DNA of 64,000 nucleotides from Palsa-504 sp963744575 (GTDB taxonomy: Bacteria > Actinomycetota > Actinomycetes > Streptosporangiales > Streptosporangiaceae): assembly GCA_963744575.1 (NCBI GenBank), contig CAVUUF010000025.1:434001-498000 (forward strand). Direction: 5' to 3'. The notes under the pieces were generated by a model that ran no database searches, was not told where the DNA came from, and worked only from the letters and a program-made list of their open reading frames with translations. Position 1 is the stretch's first letter. Each line of letters starts with the position of its first letter. Of the stretch, positions 1-8,907 are shown piece after piece. A program made the translations under genes and the position numbers.

Positions 1-1355
1 GTCGCCGCCGACCTCGATCATCTTGCTGCCGGGCAGGTAGCGGTGCCTGACCTCGACCGAGGAGGGCGCGGAGAGCCCGGTCGGCAGCATGCTCCGCTGC
101 AGCGTCAGCGCGGTGGCGTGCTCGCGGCTGTAGCGGCGGGCGTTGTCGATGAAGACCGCGGCCCGGGAGGCGAAGTCCATGCCGATCTCGACGTCGTAGG
201 CGTCGAATCGGCGGAACCCTTCCTGCCGGGTGCAGGCGAAGAAGCCCCACATGGTGCCGCGCGCGATGAGCGGCAGCATCAGTACGGAGGCGCCGGAAAG
301 CAGCTTGGCCACCGGCTTGCGCCGCCAGGCCTTGGCGATCTTGCCCGCCTGGACGTCGCTGATGGTGCTCTCAAGCACCGGCGCGCCGGTGTCCATGCAC
401 TCGTAGTACGGCGTGTGCTGGGGGTAGCGCAGGATCTCACCAGTCGGGAAGGCCGCCTCCCACGCGAGGTCCTTCTGGTCGTGCTGCAGCGCGATCCGGC
501 GCAGCGGCAGCGACCCCTCGGGGCTGGTCGCGGGCAGTTCGTCGTCGCCGGCCAGGCTCTCAAGCAGCAGCAGGTCAGCAGCGTTGCAGAAATGCGGCAC
601 GAGCGCGTCGAGCAGCACCTGGGCCACCTCGTCGATGTCGAGCGTGTCGCCGATCCTGGTGAGCGCGTCGTCGAGCATCTGCCTGCGCATGAGCGCGGGA
701 TCCACGAACCGCTCGGCGTTGGGGGCAGGAATGCGCAGCAGCGCGAGCGCGGCCAGGCTGGTGCCGCCGGCCCGCATCGGGTGCACGGTCACCACGGCCT
801 CGGCCGGGTGGCCGTCCCGGGTCTCGATCGTGAGCATGGCACTGCCCTCACGATCCGAACGGATGGCCTCGAGCAGCCCGGCCACCGCCGCGGCGGAGCC
901 GTCGCCCGCCCTGGCGCCGTGGGAGTCCCCCGCCGAGCCAGTAGAGCCCGCCGAGCCCGCCGAGCCAGCCGCCAGCCGCCGGCCGAGCCCGCCGAGCCGC
1001 CCGGGGTGAGCTCGATGAGCTGCGCGCCGAGCAGATCCTCGGGTTTGCGCGCCAGGATCTGGGCCGCGTTCCTGTCGTGCTGCACGATACGCCCGTCGTA
1101 GTCGATCCCGAGGATCAGGGTCCTTACCGACGAGGAAAGAGCCGGATGAGAACTCTCGGCGGTGACGCTGCCGGGCGAGGCGTCGGGGGTTTCGATGATC
1201 CCGGCCTCCTGGAAGTCCGTGCCGGTCTTGGTTTCGCGGCTTCGCTTGGTTCCGTTGCCAGGGGCTCGAGGCAACGGGGCGCGGTCCGTCCGGGCACCGC
1301 TCTCGGGGGCCTCAGCCCCGAGAGCGCTGCCCTTGGCCGACATGCCGGATGTCAC
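1..1355 (-). CDS. PAS-GAF-PP2C (SpoIIE-type) serine phosphatase, C-terminus outside window, apparent frameshift
   Basis: Signalling phosphatase of the SpoIIE/RsbU type, a family that usually controls anti-sigma or anti-anti-sigma phosphorylation. The GTG start at 1353-1355 has AGGAG nine bases upstream. A PAS-like segment (ILGIDYDGRIVQHDRN, about residues 80-125) comes first. A GAF domain follows, beginning near LDDALTRIGDTLDIDE and running to about position 180. The PP2C domain starts at the window edge with HRYLPGSKMIEVGGD. PAS and GAF lie in different frames. The switch falls between about 930 and 1010, in a low-complexity tract of repeated GGCTCGGCG units encoding Gly-Ser-Ala. Both frames read as good protein on either side, so this is either an indel error in a repeat or a recent frameshift. 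The phosphatase core cannot be judged here. Confidence 0.8.
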
Positions 1356-1476
1356 GTGCGTTTTCTCCTGATGGCATCGCAGGCTGCGCTCCTGTCAATT
1401 ATGAGCCACGGACGGCACGTTCAGACAGGAGTTCCGATGACTCACCTTTCTACCAAAACATCACGTTTATGCCGTA

Positions 1477-1506
1477 TTGACGTAAATCTAGTGACGAAAG
1501 GATACT
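1477..1506 (+). promoter_or_regulatory. Candidate housekeeping-type promoter facing right
   Basis: TTGACG at 1477-1482 and GATACT at 1501-1506 are separated by 18 bases in an unusually AT-rich patch (about 1440-1510). Downstream on this strand there is no gene, only DNA antisense to the UbiA-like gene. The product would therefore be a short antisense or small RNA. This is a pattern match only. Confidence 0.3.
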
Positions 1507-1609
1507 GCAGTGAGCTTCACGTTCGCCTGAAGTAAGCATCATCCCGGTTCGGGTGGCTCTCCCGCTGCGAATTGCTGACTAACCGTCACGGTAAAATCAC
1601 CTAGGTAGA

Positions 1610-2431
1610 TCAGGTCAGGCTGGCCACGGCCATGGCCGCGGCGAGCAGCATGATGGCCCAGGAAGCCGCGCGCAGCGCCCGCTCGAGCGGCTGGAGCAGG
1701 GCGTCCGCGGTGACCGGCACGGTCCGCCCGTCGGCGAAGGTCACGCTCCCCTCCACCCGCTCCGCCCGGCGGCGGATGTTCCTGGCCGGGGTGCTCAGCT
1801 GCCGCTGGGCGGCGGACAGCGCGAAGGCGCCGGCCGCGGCCAGCACGGGTGCCAGCGCCAGCGTGCCGGCCTGCGCCGTGTAGGCAGTGAGCACCGGGAA
1901 GGCCCCCCAGGCGGCGGCGAAGCCGAAGTCGGTGTGCATCAGCCCGCCGAAAAGCTCCGCGTTGTACGCGATCACCAGCACCGGACCCGCCACCATGAAC
2001 GGGATCAGCGTCCAGCCGACCCGGATCACCCCGAACACCCCGAGCGCCAGCGCTCCCAGCAGCCCGGCCGCGACCACGCCGACCAGCACGGCGGACGGGA
2101 TCGCCGTCCGCAGCGGACGGCCGCGCAGTTCGTCCAGCGCATGCGCGGCCAGCCCGACCGCGAGGAAGAACGCCAGCAGGGTCGCGATCAGGTAGCTGAG
2201 CCGCACGTGCGGCGCCAGCGCGGCGCCGATGACCACGTAGGACAGGTGCCAGGCCGTGTACGGCGGGTGCAGCAGCGTCCACCAGTCCCGCCACCCGCCG
2301 GACCGCGCCGCGTAGTAGGCCGGCCGCGCCGCCTCAGGTTCAGTGCCGGCCCGGGGGGACGAGCCTGTTCCCAGCCGGGGGGCCTCCATCCCCCCGGACC
2401 CCTCCGGCAGACCCCCCCGCTCACCCGGCAC
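1610..2431 (-). CDS. UbiA-like polytopic membrane protein
   Basis: A 273-residue protein with about seven or eight hydrophobic segments after a Pro/Gly-rich N-terminus. The arrangement resembles UbiA-superfamily prenyltransferases: a polar AHALDELRGRPL loop after the second helix sits where the first Asp-rich motif lies, although it is not a full NDxxDxxxD. The GTG start at 2429-2431 overlaps the 3' end of the UbiE/MenG-like methyltransferase by 11 bp, so the two are probably co-translated. A quinone or isoprenoid-linked role is an inference from that pairing. The N-terminal 40 residues contain a G-rich palindrome (2375-2397), and an in-frame Met 15 codons in is an alternative start. Identity as a true prenyltransferase is uncertain. 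Confidence 0.6.
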   Translation of the reverse strand: MPGERGGLPEGSGGMEAPRLGTGSSPRAGTEPEAARPAYYAARSGGWRDWWTLLHPPYTAWHLSYVVIGAALAPHVRLSYLIATLLAFFLAVGLAAHALDELRGRPLRTAIPSAVLVGVVAAGLLGALALGVFGVIRVGWTLIPFMVAGPVLVIAYNAELFGGLMHTDFGFAAAWGAFPVLTAYTAQAGTLALAPVLAAAGAFALSAAQRQLSTPARNIRRRAERVEGSVTFADGRTVPVTADALLQPLERALRAASWAIMLLAAAMAVASLT

Positions 2432-3161
2432 GCGTACCCCACATGACCAGGCCGCCGCCGAGGCTCATCACCCGGGTTCTCACCCCGGTCAGGCCCGCCT
2501 TCTCCCAGGCCTCCACCGTCCAGGCGACCGGGTACCTGCGGTAATGGGCGGAGATGTTGGGGCCGAGGAAGCGGCCCACCCGGTACCACTCGCGGCCGCC
2601 GAGCAGCAGGCCGCCGGCCGGCAGTACCAGCCGGGTGTACGCCCACCAGGCCGGATGCCATAGTGGGCCGGTCGGTAGGCAGAACTCCAGGCTGGCCATG
2701 ACCCCGCCCGGCTTGAGCACGCGCGCCAGCTCGGTCAGCGTGCCCTGCGGATCCCGAACGTACCTGAGCAGGTACGTGAACGTCAGCGCGTCGAAGCAGG
2801 CGTCGGGGAAGGGCAGCTGCTCGGCCCGCCCGGTGACCAGCGTGATCCGGTCCTGCTGGCCGGCCGCCGCCACCCGCCGCCGCCCCTGGCGCAGCATCTG
2901 CTCGGTCAGGTCCACCCCCACCACCCGGGCTCGCCGCTGCCCGCCGCCGCCGCTGCAGCTGCGCGCCGCCAGCTGCAAGGCGACGCCAGCGGTGCCGGAC
3001 GCGACGTCGAGGATGACGCCCTCAGCCGGGACGACATGACCGATCATCTCGGCCCGCCATCGCCCGTTCTGCCCGAGGGAAAGCAGTTCGGCGAGCCGGT
3101 CGTAGCGGGCGGGCAACCCGTCGAACAGGTCACGCGCGAAGCGGTTGAGGTCGTCGGGCAT
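2421..3161 (-). CDS. UbiE/MenG-type SAM-dependent methyltransferase
   Basis: Class I methyltransferase resembling demethylmenaquinone methyltransferase. FARDLFDGLPARYDRL near the N-terminus is the UbiE/COQ5-type entry motif. The SAM-binding loop is VILDVASGTAGVALQL (about residue 55), with an acidic VVGVDLTEQM and the LPFPDACFDALTFTYLLRYV post-motif. The chosen ATG at 3159-3161 has GGGAG six bases upstream, and an earlier in-frame start at 3200 lacks this support. About 246 residues, normal for the family. It is the first gene of a two-gene unit with the overlapping UbiA-like membrane protein, which favours quinone methylation. Another small-molecule substrate cannot be excluded, since many actinobacterial paralogues carry this fold. 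Confidence 0.8.
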   Translation of the reverse strand: MPDDLNRFARDLFDGLPARYDRLAELLSLGQNGRWRAEMIGHVVPAEGVILDVASGTAGVALQLAARSCSGGGGQRRARVVGVDLTEQMLRQGRRRVAAAGQQDRITLVTGRAEQLPFPDACFDALTFTYLLRYVRDPQGTLTELARVLKPGGVMASLEFCLPTGPLWHPAWWAYTRLVLPAGGLLLGGREWYRVGRFLGPNISAHYRRYPVAWTVEAWEKAGLTGVRTRVMSLGGGLVMWGTRAG

Positions 3162-3244
3162 GGGGGTCTCCCGGGTTCTCCTGTGGCTCCAGCGTGACAC
3201 GGTGCTTACCTATCCACCGTATCGCCGGGCACCCGCCCCCGGGT

Positions 3245-3667
3245 TCAGGCCGCCGGCAGCGCCGCCCTGATCTTCTCCGCATAGGCCGCGGCCGGGTGGG
3301 CGTCGTCGTACTTATGCCGCGGGCCCAGCCAGAACCGCAGGCCGTCGCGCTTGTTCCGGGGGATCACGTGCAGGTGCAGGTGCGGGACGGACTGGCTCAC
3401 CACGTTATTGACCAGGACCATCGACCCGTCGGCGCCCAGGCCGTCCTCGACCGCGCGCTCCAGCCGCTGCGCCGTGGTGAAGAACTCGGGCACCTGGTCG
3501 GCGGGCAGGTCGCTGAGCAGCAGCATGTGCTGTTTCGGCACGAGCAGGGTGTGGCCGTAAAACAGCGGCCGGTGGTCGAGGAATGCGATCAGCCGCTCGG
3601 TTTCCAGCACGGTCACGGCCTGCTGCTCGCCGCGGATCACGGCGCAGAAAACACAGGTGGCTGGCAT
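3245..3667 (-). CDS. HIT family (histidine triad) protein
   Basis: A 140-residue nucleotide-binding hydrolase of the HIT superfamily. The signature PHLHLHVIPR lies at about residues 95-104, with the catalytic middle His. CVFCAVIRGE at the N-terminus is the usual Cys-x-x-Cys start of bacterial Hint/HIT proteins. GHTLLVPKQH provides the core strand. Family members hydrolyse AMP-linked or dinucleotide substrates; the exact substrate is unknown. The gene stands alone, with about 80 bp to the upstream methyltransferase start and about 115 bp to the LmeA-like gene. Confidence 0.9.
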   Translation of the reverse strand: MPATCVFCAVIRGEQQAVTVLETERLIAFLDHRPLFYGHTLLVPKQHMLLLSDLPADQVPEFFTTAQRLERAVEDGLGADGSMVLVNNVVSQSVPHLHLHVIPRNKRDGLRFWLGPRHKYDDAHPAAAYAEKIRAALPAA

Positions 3668-3783
3668 CAGCCGTGAGCCTACCGCGACCCCATCGCCCCC
3701 GACTGACCCGCCGCCCCGGTTCCCCTCCTAGGGGCCGCCCGCGCCGACTGGACGGCCGAACGGCGCCCAGGAGCGCGTCCTCT

Positions 3784-4629
3784 TTACTGGCTCAGGGTGG
3801 TGTTGCTGCCGGCGACCGTGATGCGGAGACCCTGCTGGGTGACGCTGACGCTGGTGATCGACACCCCGGCCGGGAGCTTCGGGATGTTAACGCTGAAGTT
3901 CAGGTTGCCGAGAATGGCCGACGTTATCCCGCCCGCGTCGAGGACCTTGATGTTGATCTTCCCCGGTCCGGTCTGAGTGATCTGGGCGTCGGCCGATTCG
4001 CTGAGCGGGCCGATGTCGATGCTCGCCTTGATCTTGTTCGGGCCGTCCGCGGACAGCGTGACGCCCTGCGGGATGCCGCCGGCATTGGCCAATTCCGCGA
4101 ACGTGATCAGCGCCGACGCGTTGAACTGGTCGACCATGGCGCTGTTGAGCCCGTGGATGTGCATCCCGTGCAGCGTGGCGGTCAGGCTGGCGATCTGGAG
4201 CTGCCCGCCCGGCCCCGCGGTCTCGTTGCTCGCGCTGATGTCCACGGTGCGGAAGTCACGGGCGGCCAGCTGGGTCAGGAACGGGAATCCCTGGATGGTC
4301 ACGTTCGGCTTGCCGGACAGGGCCAGCGACGACTGTATCTGGCTGGCCATCTGGTTCTCGGTGTACGCGTTGGCGACCCGGTCGCCGACCACGAGGACCA
4401 GAATGATCACGACCAGCGTGATGAGGGGCCATCTCCGCCTTCGCCGCCGCGCCCGCGGCGGCGGCCCCTGGTAGGCCTGAGCCCCCGGGAATCCCTGGTT
4501 CGGTGGCATCCGCTGCGTCCCTTGGTTCCCCGGATAATCCTGATCTCGCTGAAACCCCTGGCCCGACGGATACCCCTGACCCGGCTGCTTCCACCACTCG
4601 GGCACAGGCTGGGTCGGATCGGAACTCAC
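3784..4629 (-). CDS. LmeA-like DUF2993 phospholipid-binding protein
   Basis: A 281-residue membrane-anchored protein. An N-terminal Pro/Gln/Gly-rich cytoplasmic tail (about 1-58) is followed by an Arg cluster and a single transmembrane helix (WPLITLVVIILVLVV, about 66-80). The extracytoplasmic DUF2993 domain follows (VTIQGFPFLTQL, DFRTVDISAS, ALITFAELA). In mycobacteria the DUF2993 protein LmeA binds phospholipid and supports lipomannan elongation. A related envelope lipid role is likely here but not proven. The GTG start at 4627-4629 is followed by SSDPTQPVPEWW. The roughly 295 bp upstream, shared with the divergent FHA-ABC gene, is moderately AT-rich and holds both promoters. No other gene is visible in it. 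Confidence 0.82.
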   Translation of the reverse strand: MSSDPTQPVPEWWKQPGQGYPSGQGFQRDQDYPGNQGTQRMPPNQGFPGAQAYQGPPPRARRRRRRWPLITLVVIILVLVVGDRVANAYTENQMASQIQSSLALSGKPNVTIQGFPFLTQLAARDFRTVDISASNETAGPGGQLQIASLTATLHGMHIHGLNSAMVDQFNASALITFAELANAGGIPQGVTLSADGPNKIKASIDIGPLSESADAQITQTGPGKINIKVLDAGGITSAILGNLNFSVNIPKLPAGVSITSVSVTQQGLRITVAGSNTTLSQ

Positions 4630-4910
4630 GCCGTACCCCCACAGGCGCGGACCATGGTCACCATATCCTCACAATACGTATTTACGGCACGCATTTCCCC
4701 AACCCCTGAGGTGTCAATTAGTTACCGGAGATAACATTGAGTCATCTGGACGGTTAGGCATGCGGCGCGTTTCTGGCAGGCGGTTCAAACACAGTCTCTG
4801 ACGTTCCAGTATCAGGGGTGTCCGCCTCCCAATATGTCAAAAGCGCGCGGTCGACCCGAATGGTTCTCCCGATTCCCGTTTACACCCGACAGCCCCACAC
4901 TTTGCAGCCC

Positions 4911-4916
4911 TACACT
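4911..4916 (+). promoter_or_regulatory. Putative -10 element for a leaderless FHA-ABC transcript
   Basis: TACACT lies eight bases before the ATG at 4925, and no ribosome binding site is visible. That geometry fits a leaderless mRNA, which is common in actinobacteria. A near-copy of the same string (CACACTTTG, then TACACTTTG) lies just upstream. Confidence 0.3.
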
Positions 4917-4924
4917 TTGTCAAC

Positions 4925-7570
4925 ATGCCATCCGAGCGTTTCGACTGGTCTGGTCATCGGCCGCCGCAGGCCAGTCCCAATCCACCCGGGCTCTCGCCGG
5001 CCGGGATCGCCGAGGCCACGCCCCCGCAGGGCGGGGCCTCCGCCGCTCCTGCCTCGCCCGACCTCGATGTGCGGACCAGGCGCTCGGTTCATCAACTGAA
5101 GCCCGGGACCACCTATCGCATCGGCCGGGATCCGAAGTCCAACATCGTCATGACCGACTCGCGCGTCTCGTTCCGGCACGGGCAGATCCGGATCGACGGG
5201 GACGGCTGGATCATCGAGGATCTCGGCAGCACCAACGGCACGTTCCTCGGCCCGCAGCGGCTCGACCGGATCGAGATCGTCGCCGAATGCGTGGTCCGAC
5301 TGGGAAACCCGGAGGACGGCCCGGTGATGCGGTGCATGCCCCAGGCGCTCGCGGCCCCGGCGGCCCAAGCCCAGGTCGCTTCGGCTCCGCCCGGTCACCC
5401 GCGCACCGTCCTGTCGGCCACCCCGGCACCGCCAGTCCCGGAAGTCATCCCGGAACCGGCGCCGCGCGAGCGGCCCGCCCCCCTCGACTACGCCCCGTGG
5501 CACGGACCGTGGGCACCGCCGCCATCCGCCCCGGCGCGGCCCGTGCCGCCGGTTCCGTCGGGTCAGCCCGACCTGCGGCCGAGCGTGGACCGCAAGCCCA
5601 CGGCGCGGATGCCGCTGCCGGCCAAGGCCATGCGCATCGGCCGCGTGCCCGAGAAGAATGACCTGGTCCTTCCCGATCTCAACGTTTCCCGGTACCACGC
5701 CGAATTGCGCAAGTCACCCTCCGGCAGCTACGAGATCGTCGACCTCGGCAGCCACAACGGGACCTTTGTCAACGGTCGCCAGGTAACCCGCCAGCTGCTG
5801 ACCGAACACAACCTCGTCAGCATCGGAAGTTCCACTTTCCGCCTCAAGGATGGCGAGCTCAGGCAGTTCGTCGACGATGGCAACATCACGTTCAGCGCCC
5901 AGGACCTGGTGGTCAAGGTCGCCGGCGGCAAGGTCCTGCTCGACCACGTGACGTTCCCGATCCCGGAGAAGTGCCTGCTCGGCGTCATCGGTCCGAGCGG
6001 CGCGGGCAAGTCGACCCTGCTCGGCGCGCTGACCGGGATGCGCCCCGCGACCACTGGCACGGTGCTCTACGACAACCGCGACCTGTACCGGAACTACAAC
6101 GAGCTCAGGTATCGCATCGGCTTGGTCCCGCAGGAGAGCGTACTGCACACCCAGCTGACCGCACGCCGCGCGCTGCAGTACTCGGCCGAACTCCGCTTCC
6201 CGGCCGACACCAAGGCCGCCGAGCGGGACGGCCGGGTCGACGGGGTGATGAGCGAGCTCGGCCTGACCAGGCACGCGCAGACCCGCGCCGACCGCCTGTC
6301 CGGCGGTCAGCTCAAGCGGGTCAACGTGGCGCAGGAACTGCTGACCAAACCATCCCTGCTCTTCCTGGACGAGCCGACCTCGGGGCTGGACCCGGGCCTG
6401 GACAAGTCGGTCATGGAGCAGATGCGGGACCTGGCCCATGACGGCCGGACGGTCATCGTCGTCACGCACAGCGTCGACAACCTGGACCGGTGCGACCGGC
6501 TGCTCGTCCTGGTGCCCGGCGGGAGGATCGCCTTCTACGGGCCGCCCGACGAGGGACTTGGCTACTTCGGCCAGTCCCGCTGGGCCGAGGTGTTCCAGGC
6601 GTTCGAGCGCTACCCGGACCGCGACTGGGCCGCCGAGTACGCCGCGTCCCCCGCCTACCAGCAGTACGTGCTCGGCCGGCCGAAGCCGCCGGTCCAGGAC
6701 TATGCCCAGGACCTGCCGCCGCTGCCGCAGGCGCAGCGGCGCGGCGCCTTGCCCCAGATGTCCACCTTGACCCGCCGGTACGTGCGGGTGATCGCCTCGG
6801 ACCGAGGCTACCTGCTGTCGATGGGGCTGCTGCCGGTCATCCTCGGCGTCCTGATCCATTTCGTCGGGACCAGCCAGGGCCTGGCCGGGCCGCCCCATAC
6901 CAACCAGAACGCGCAGGAAGTGCTGCTGATGCTGGTCATCAGCACCTGCCTGGCCGGGGCCGCGATCTCGGTCAGGGAGCTGGTCAAGGAACGCTCGATA
7001 TACATACGAGAACGGGCGGCCGGCCTGACCTCCGGCGCCTACTTGTGCTCCAAGCTCCTGGTCCTCGGCGTGATCAGCGTGATTCAGTCGATTCTGCTGG
7101 TGCTGCTGGGTCTGGTGGGACGGCCGCTGCCGCCCACGGGCTCCTTCCTCACCGGTGCCCCGCTTATCGAGCTGATGATCGGCATCGCCGTGCTCGGCCT
7201 CGCGTCCATGTGTCTCGGCCTGCTTGTCTCCGCCCTGGTCAGCACGTCGGAGAAGGCCATGCCCATCCTCGTGCTGCTCACCATGGTCCAGGTGATCTTG
7301 TCCGGCGGCGTGTTGTCGCTGGTCGGCAAGGCCGGGCTCAGCCAGCTTGCCATGGCGGCCCCGTCCCGCTGGGGCTTCGGCGCGGTCGCCTCGACCGCGA
7401 ACCTCAACGTCATCAACCCCACCCTGGGTACCTTCACCGACCCGGTATGGAATCACGACGCGTCGACCTGGCTACGCAACGTGGGCTACACGATCGCGCT
7501 GGCGGTGATCTTCACCCTGCTCGCCTGGCTCCGGATGCGCCGCCTCGCCCCGCGCCGCCGCAAGGGCTGA
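4925..7570 (+). CDS. FHA-FHA-ABC exporter, Rv1747-like
   Basis: An 881-residue half-ABC transporter with two phosphothreonine-reading FHA domains. FHA1 is about residues 55-125 (YRIGRDPKSNIV, SFRHGQ, LGSTNGTF). A Pro/Ala-rich linker follows. FHA2 is about 225-310 (MRIGRVPEKNDL, SRYHAEL, LGSHNGTFVNG). The nucleotide-binding domain has Walker A GPSGAGKST, signature LSGGQLKRV and Walker B LLFLDEPTSGLD, then the switch His in VVTHSV. An ABC2-type membrane domain with about six helices ends the protein. The order and length closely match mycobacterial Rv1747, which the Ser/Thr kinase PknF phosphorylates and which is linked to export of cell-envelope material. Both FHA phosphate-binding cores (R, S/R-H, N-G) are intact. 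No kinase gene is adjacent. Confidence 0.93.
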   Translation: MPSERFDWSGHRPPQASPNPPGLSPAGIAEATPPQGGASAAPASPDLDVRTRRSVHQLKPGTTYRIGRDPKSNIVMTDSRVSFRHGQIRIDGDGWIIEDLGSTNGTFLGPQRLDRIEIVAECVVRLGNPEDGPVMRCMPQALAAPAAQAQVASAPPGHPRTVLSATPAPPVPEVIPEPAPRERPAPLDYAPWHGPWAPPPSAPARPVPPVPSGQPDLRPSVDRKPTARMPLPAKAMRIGRVPEKNDLVLPDLNVSRYHAELRKSPSGSYEIVDLGSHNGTFVNGRQVTRQLLTEHNLVSIGSSTFRLKDGELRQFVDDGNITFSAQDLVVKVAGGKVLLDHVTFPIPEKCLLGVIGPSGAGKSTLLGALTGMRPATTGTVLYDNRDLYRNYNELRYRIGLVPQESVLHTQLTARRALQYSAELRFPADTKAAERDGRVDGVMSELGLTRHAQTRADRLSGGQLKRVNVAQELLTKPSLLFLDEPTSGLDPGLDKSVMEQMRDLAHDGRTVIVVTHSVDNLDRCDRLLVLVPGGRIAFYGPPDEGLGYFGQSRWAEVFQAFERYPDRDWAAEYAASPAYQQYVLGRPKPPVQDYAQDLPPLPQAQRRGALPQMSTLTRRYVRVIASDRGYLLSMGLLPVILGVLIHFVGTSQGLAGPPHTNQNAQEVLLMLVISTCLAGAAISVRELVKERSIYIRERAAGLTSGAYLCSKLLVLGVISVIQSILLVLLGLVGRPLPPTGSFLTGAPLIELMIGIAVLGLASMCLGLLVSALVSTSEKAMPILVLLTMVQVILSGGVLSLVGKAGLSQLAMAAPSRWGFGAVASTANLNVINPTLGTFTDPVWNHDASTWLRNVGYTIALAVIFTLLAWLRMRRLAPRRRKG

Positions 7571-7693
7571 CCACCAGCGGGCTCACCCGCCCGTCCGCCG
7601 CACGGACCCCTGACCCGCCCGCGACGCTGCCCGGATCATCTGGCCCGAACGGCCCCGGCGCGTGCCCCGGCGCCGCGAGCGTGCCCGCTTGCG

Positions 7694-7699
7694 TAGGCT
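7694..7699 (+). promoter_or_regulatory. TAGGCT -10-like element before the dipeptidase
   Basis: TAGGCT lies six bases before the ATG at 7706. The same hexamer recurs eight bases before the pgeF start (8894-8899), where it includes the dipeptidase stop codon. This suggests short-leader or leaderless starts for both genes. Confidence 0.3.
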
Positions 7700-7705
7700 G
7701 GCGGG

Positions 7706-8896
7706 ATGACCGAGCTCGAGCCTCAGGCGCGGGAGATGCTCCGGCGCTTCCCGCTGATCGACGGGCACAACGACCTGCCCTGGGCGCTGCGTGAACGCGC
7801 GGGAGGCGACCCGGGCCAGGTGCGCCTGGTCCCGGAAACCTCGCCGGGCGAGTCTGCCGCCGGCGCGGTCAACCTGGCCGCGCCGGTGGACGGCACGCAC
7901 ACCGACCTGCCCAGGCTCGCGGCCGGGGGCATGGGCGCGCAGTTCTGGTCGGTCTACGTGCCGGCCTCGCTGGACGGGGACGGCGCGGTGGCCGCCGTGC
8001 TCGAGCAGATCGACCTGACCCGCCGGATGATCGCGAGCTATCCCGGGGCGCTGGAACTCGCGCTGACCGCGGACGACGTGGAGCGGATCTTTGCCGAGGG
8101 CCGGGTGGCCTCGCTGCTCGGCGCCGAGGGCGGTCACGCGATCGCCGGGTCGCTCGGCGTGCTGCGGATGCTCTACGCGCTGGGCGTCAGGTACCTGACC
8201 CTGACCCACAACGCCAACGTGGGCTGGGCCGATTCGGCCACCGACGAGCTGAAGGCCGGCGGGCTGACCGACTTCGGCCGGGACGTGGTCCGCGAGATGC
8301 AGCGGCTCGGCATGCTCGTCGACCTGTCGCACGTCTCCCCGGACACGATGCGGGACGCGCTCGACGTGGCCGCGGCGCCGGTGATCTTCAGCCACTCCTC
8401 GGCCCGCGCGCTCTGCGACTCCCCGCGTAACGTTCCCGACGACGTGCTGGCCCGGCTGGCCGGCAATGGCGGCGTCTGCATGGTGACGTTCGTGCCCGGT
8501 TTCGTCTCCCAGGAGTGCGCCGACTGGACGGCCGGCCTGAAGGCCGAGGCGGTGCGCCGCGGCCTGGACCCGCGGGATTTCGGCCAGCTGCTGCGCCTCA
8601 AACCCGGATGGGAGCGCGCCCATCCGCTGCCCCGGGCGACGCTCACCCAGGTCGCGGACCACATCGACCATGTCCGCACGGTCGCGGGCGTGGCGCATGT
8701 GGGCCTGGGCGGCGACTTCGACGGCACCCCGGACGTGACGGCCGGCCTGGAGGACGTCTCCGCCTACCCGGCGCTGTTCGCCGAACTCCTGCGCCGCGGC
8801 TGGACCGAATCCGGCTGCGCCGCGCTGGCCGGCGGGAACCTGCTGCGCGCCCTGCGCGCCGCCGAATCCGCCGCCGCGCAGGCCGCCCCCCGTTAG
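7706..8896 (+). CDS. Membrane dipeptidase (peptidase M19 family)
   Basis: A 396-residue zinc dipeptidase of the renal dipeptidase family, cleaving small dipeptides, often with a D- or dehydro C-terminal residue. Metal-site landmarks are visible: IDGHNDLPW (HxD, about residue 19), the bridging Glu in SLLGAEGGHAI, YLTLTHNANVGWAD, VDLSHVSP and VIFSHSSARAL. GLGGDFDG near residue 330 supplies the distal Asp. Length is normal and no signal peptide is evident. It precedes pgeF by 11 bp in a run of cell-wall genes, so turnover of murein-derived or envelope dipeptides is plausible. That role is inferred from context. Confidence 0.9.
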   Translation: MTELEPQAREMLRRFPLIDGHNDLPWALRERAGGDPGQVRLVPETSPGESAAGAVNLAAPVDGTHTDLPRLAAGGMGAQFWSVYVPASLDGDGAVAAVLEQIDLTRRMIASYPGALELALTADDVERIFAEGRVASLLGAEGGHAIAGSLGVLRMLYALGVRYLTLTHNANVGWADSATDELKAGGLTDFGRDVVREMQRLGMLVDLSHVSPDTMRDALDVAAAPVIFSHSSARALCDSPRNVPDDVLARLAGNGGVCMVTFVPGFVSQECADWTAGLKAEAVRRGLDPRDFGQLLRLKPGWERAHPLPRATLTQVADHIDHVRTVAGVAHVGLGGDFDGTPDVTAGLEDVSAYPALFAELLRRGWTESGCAALAGGNLLRALRAAESAAAQAAPR

Positions 8897-8907
8897 GCTG
8901 CCACCCG

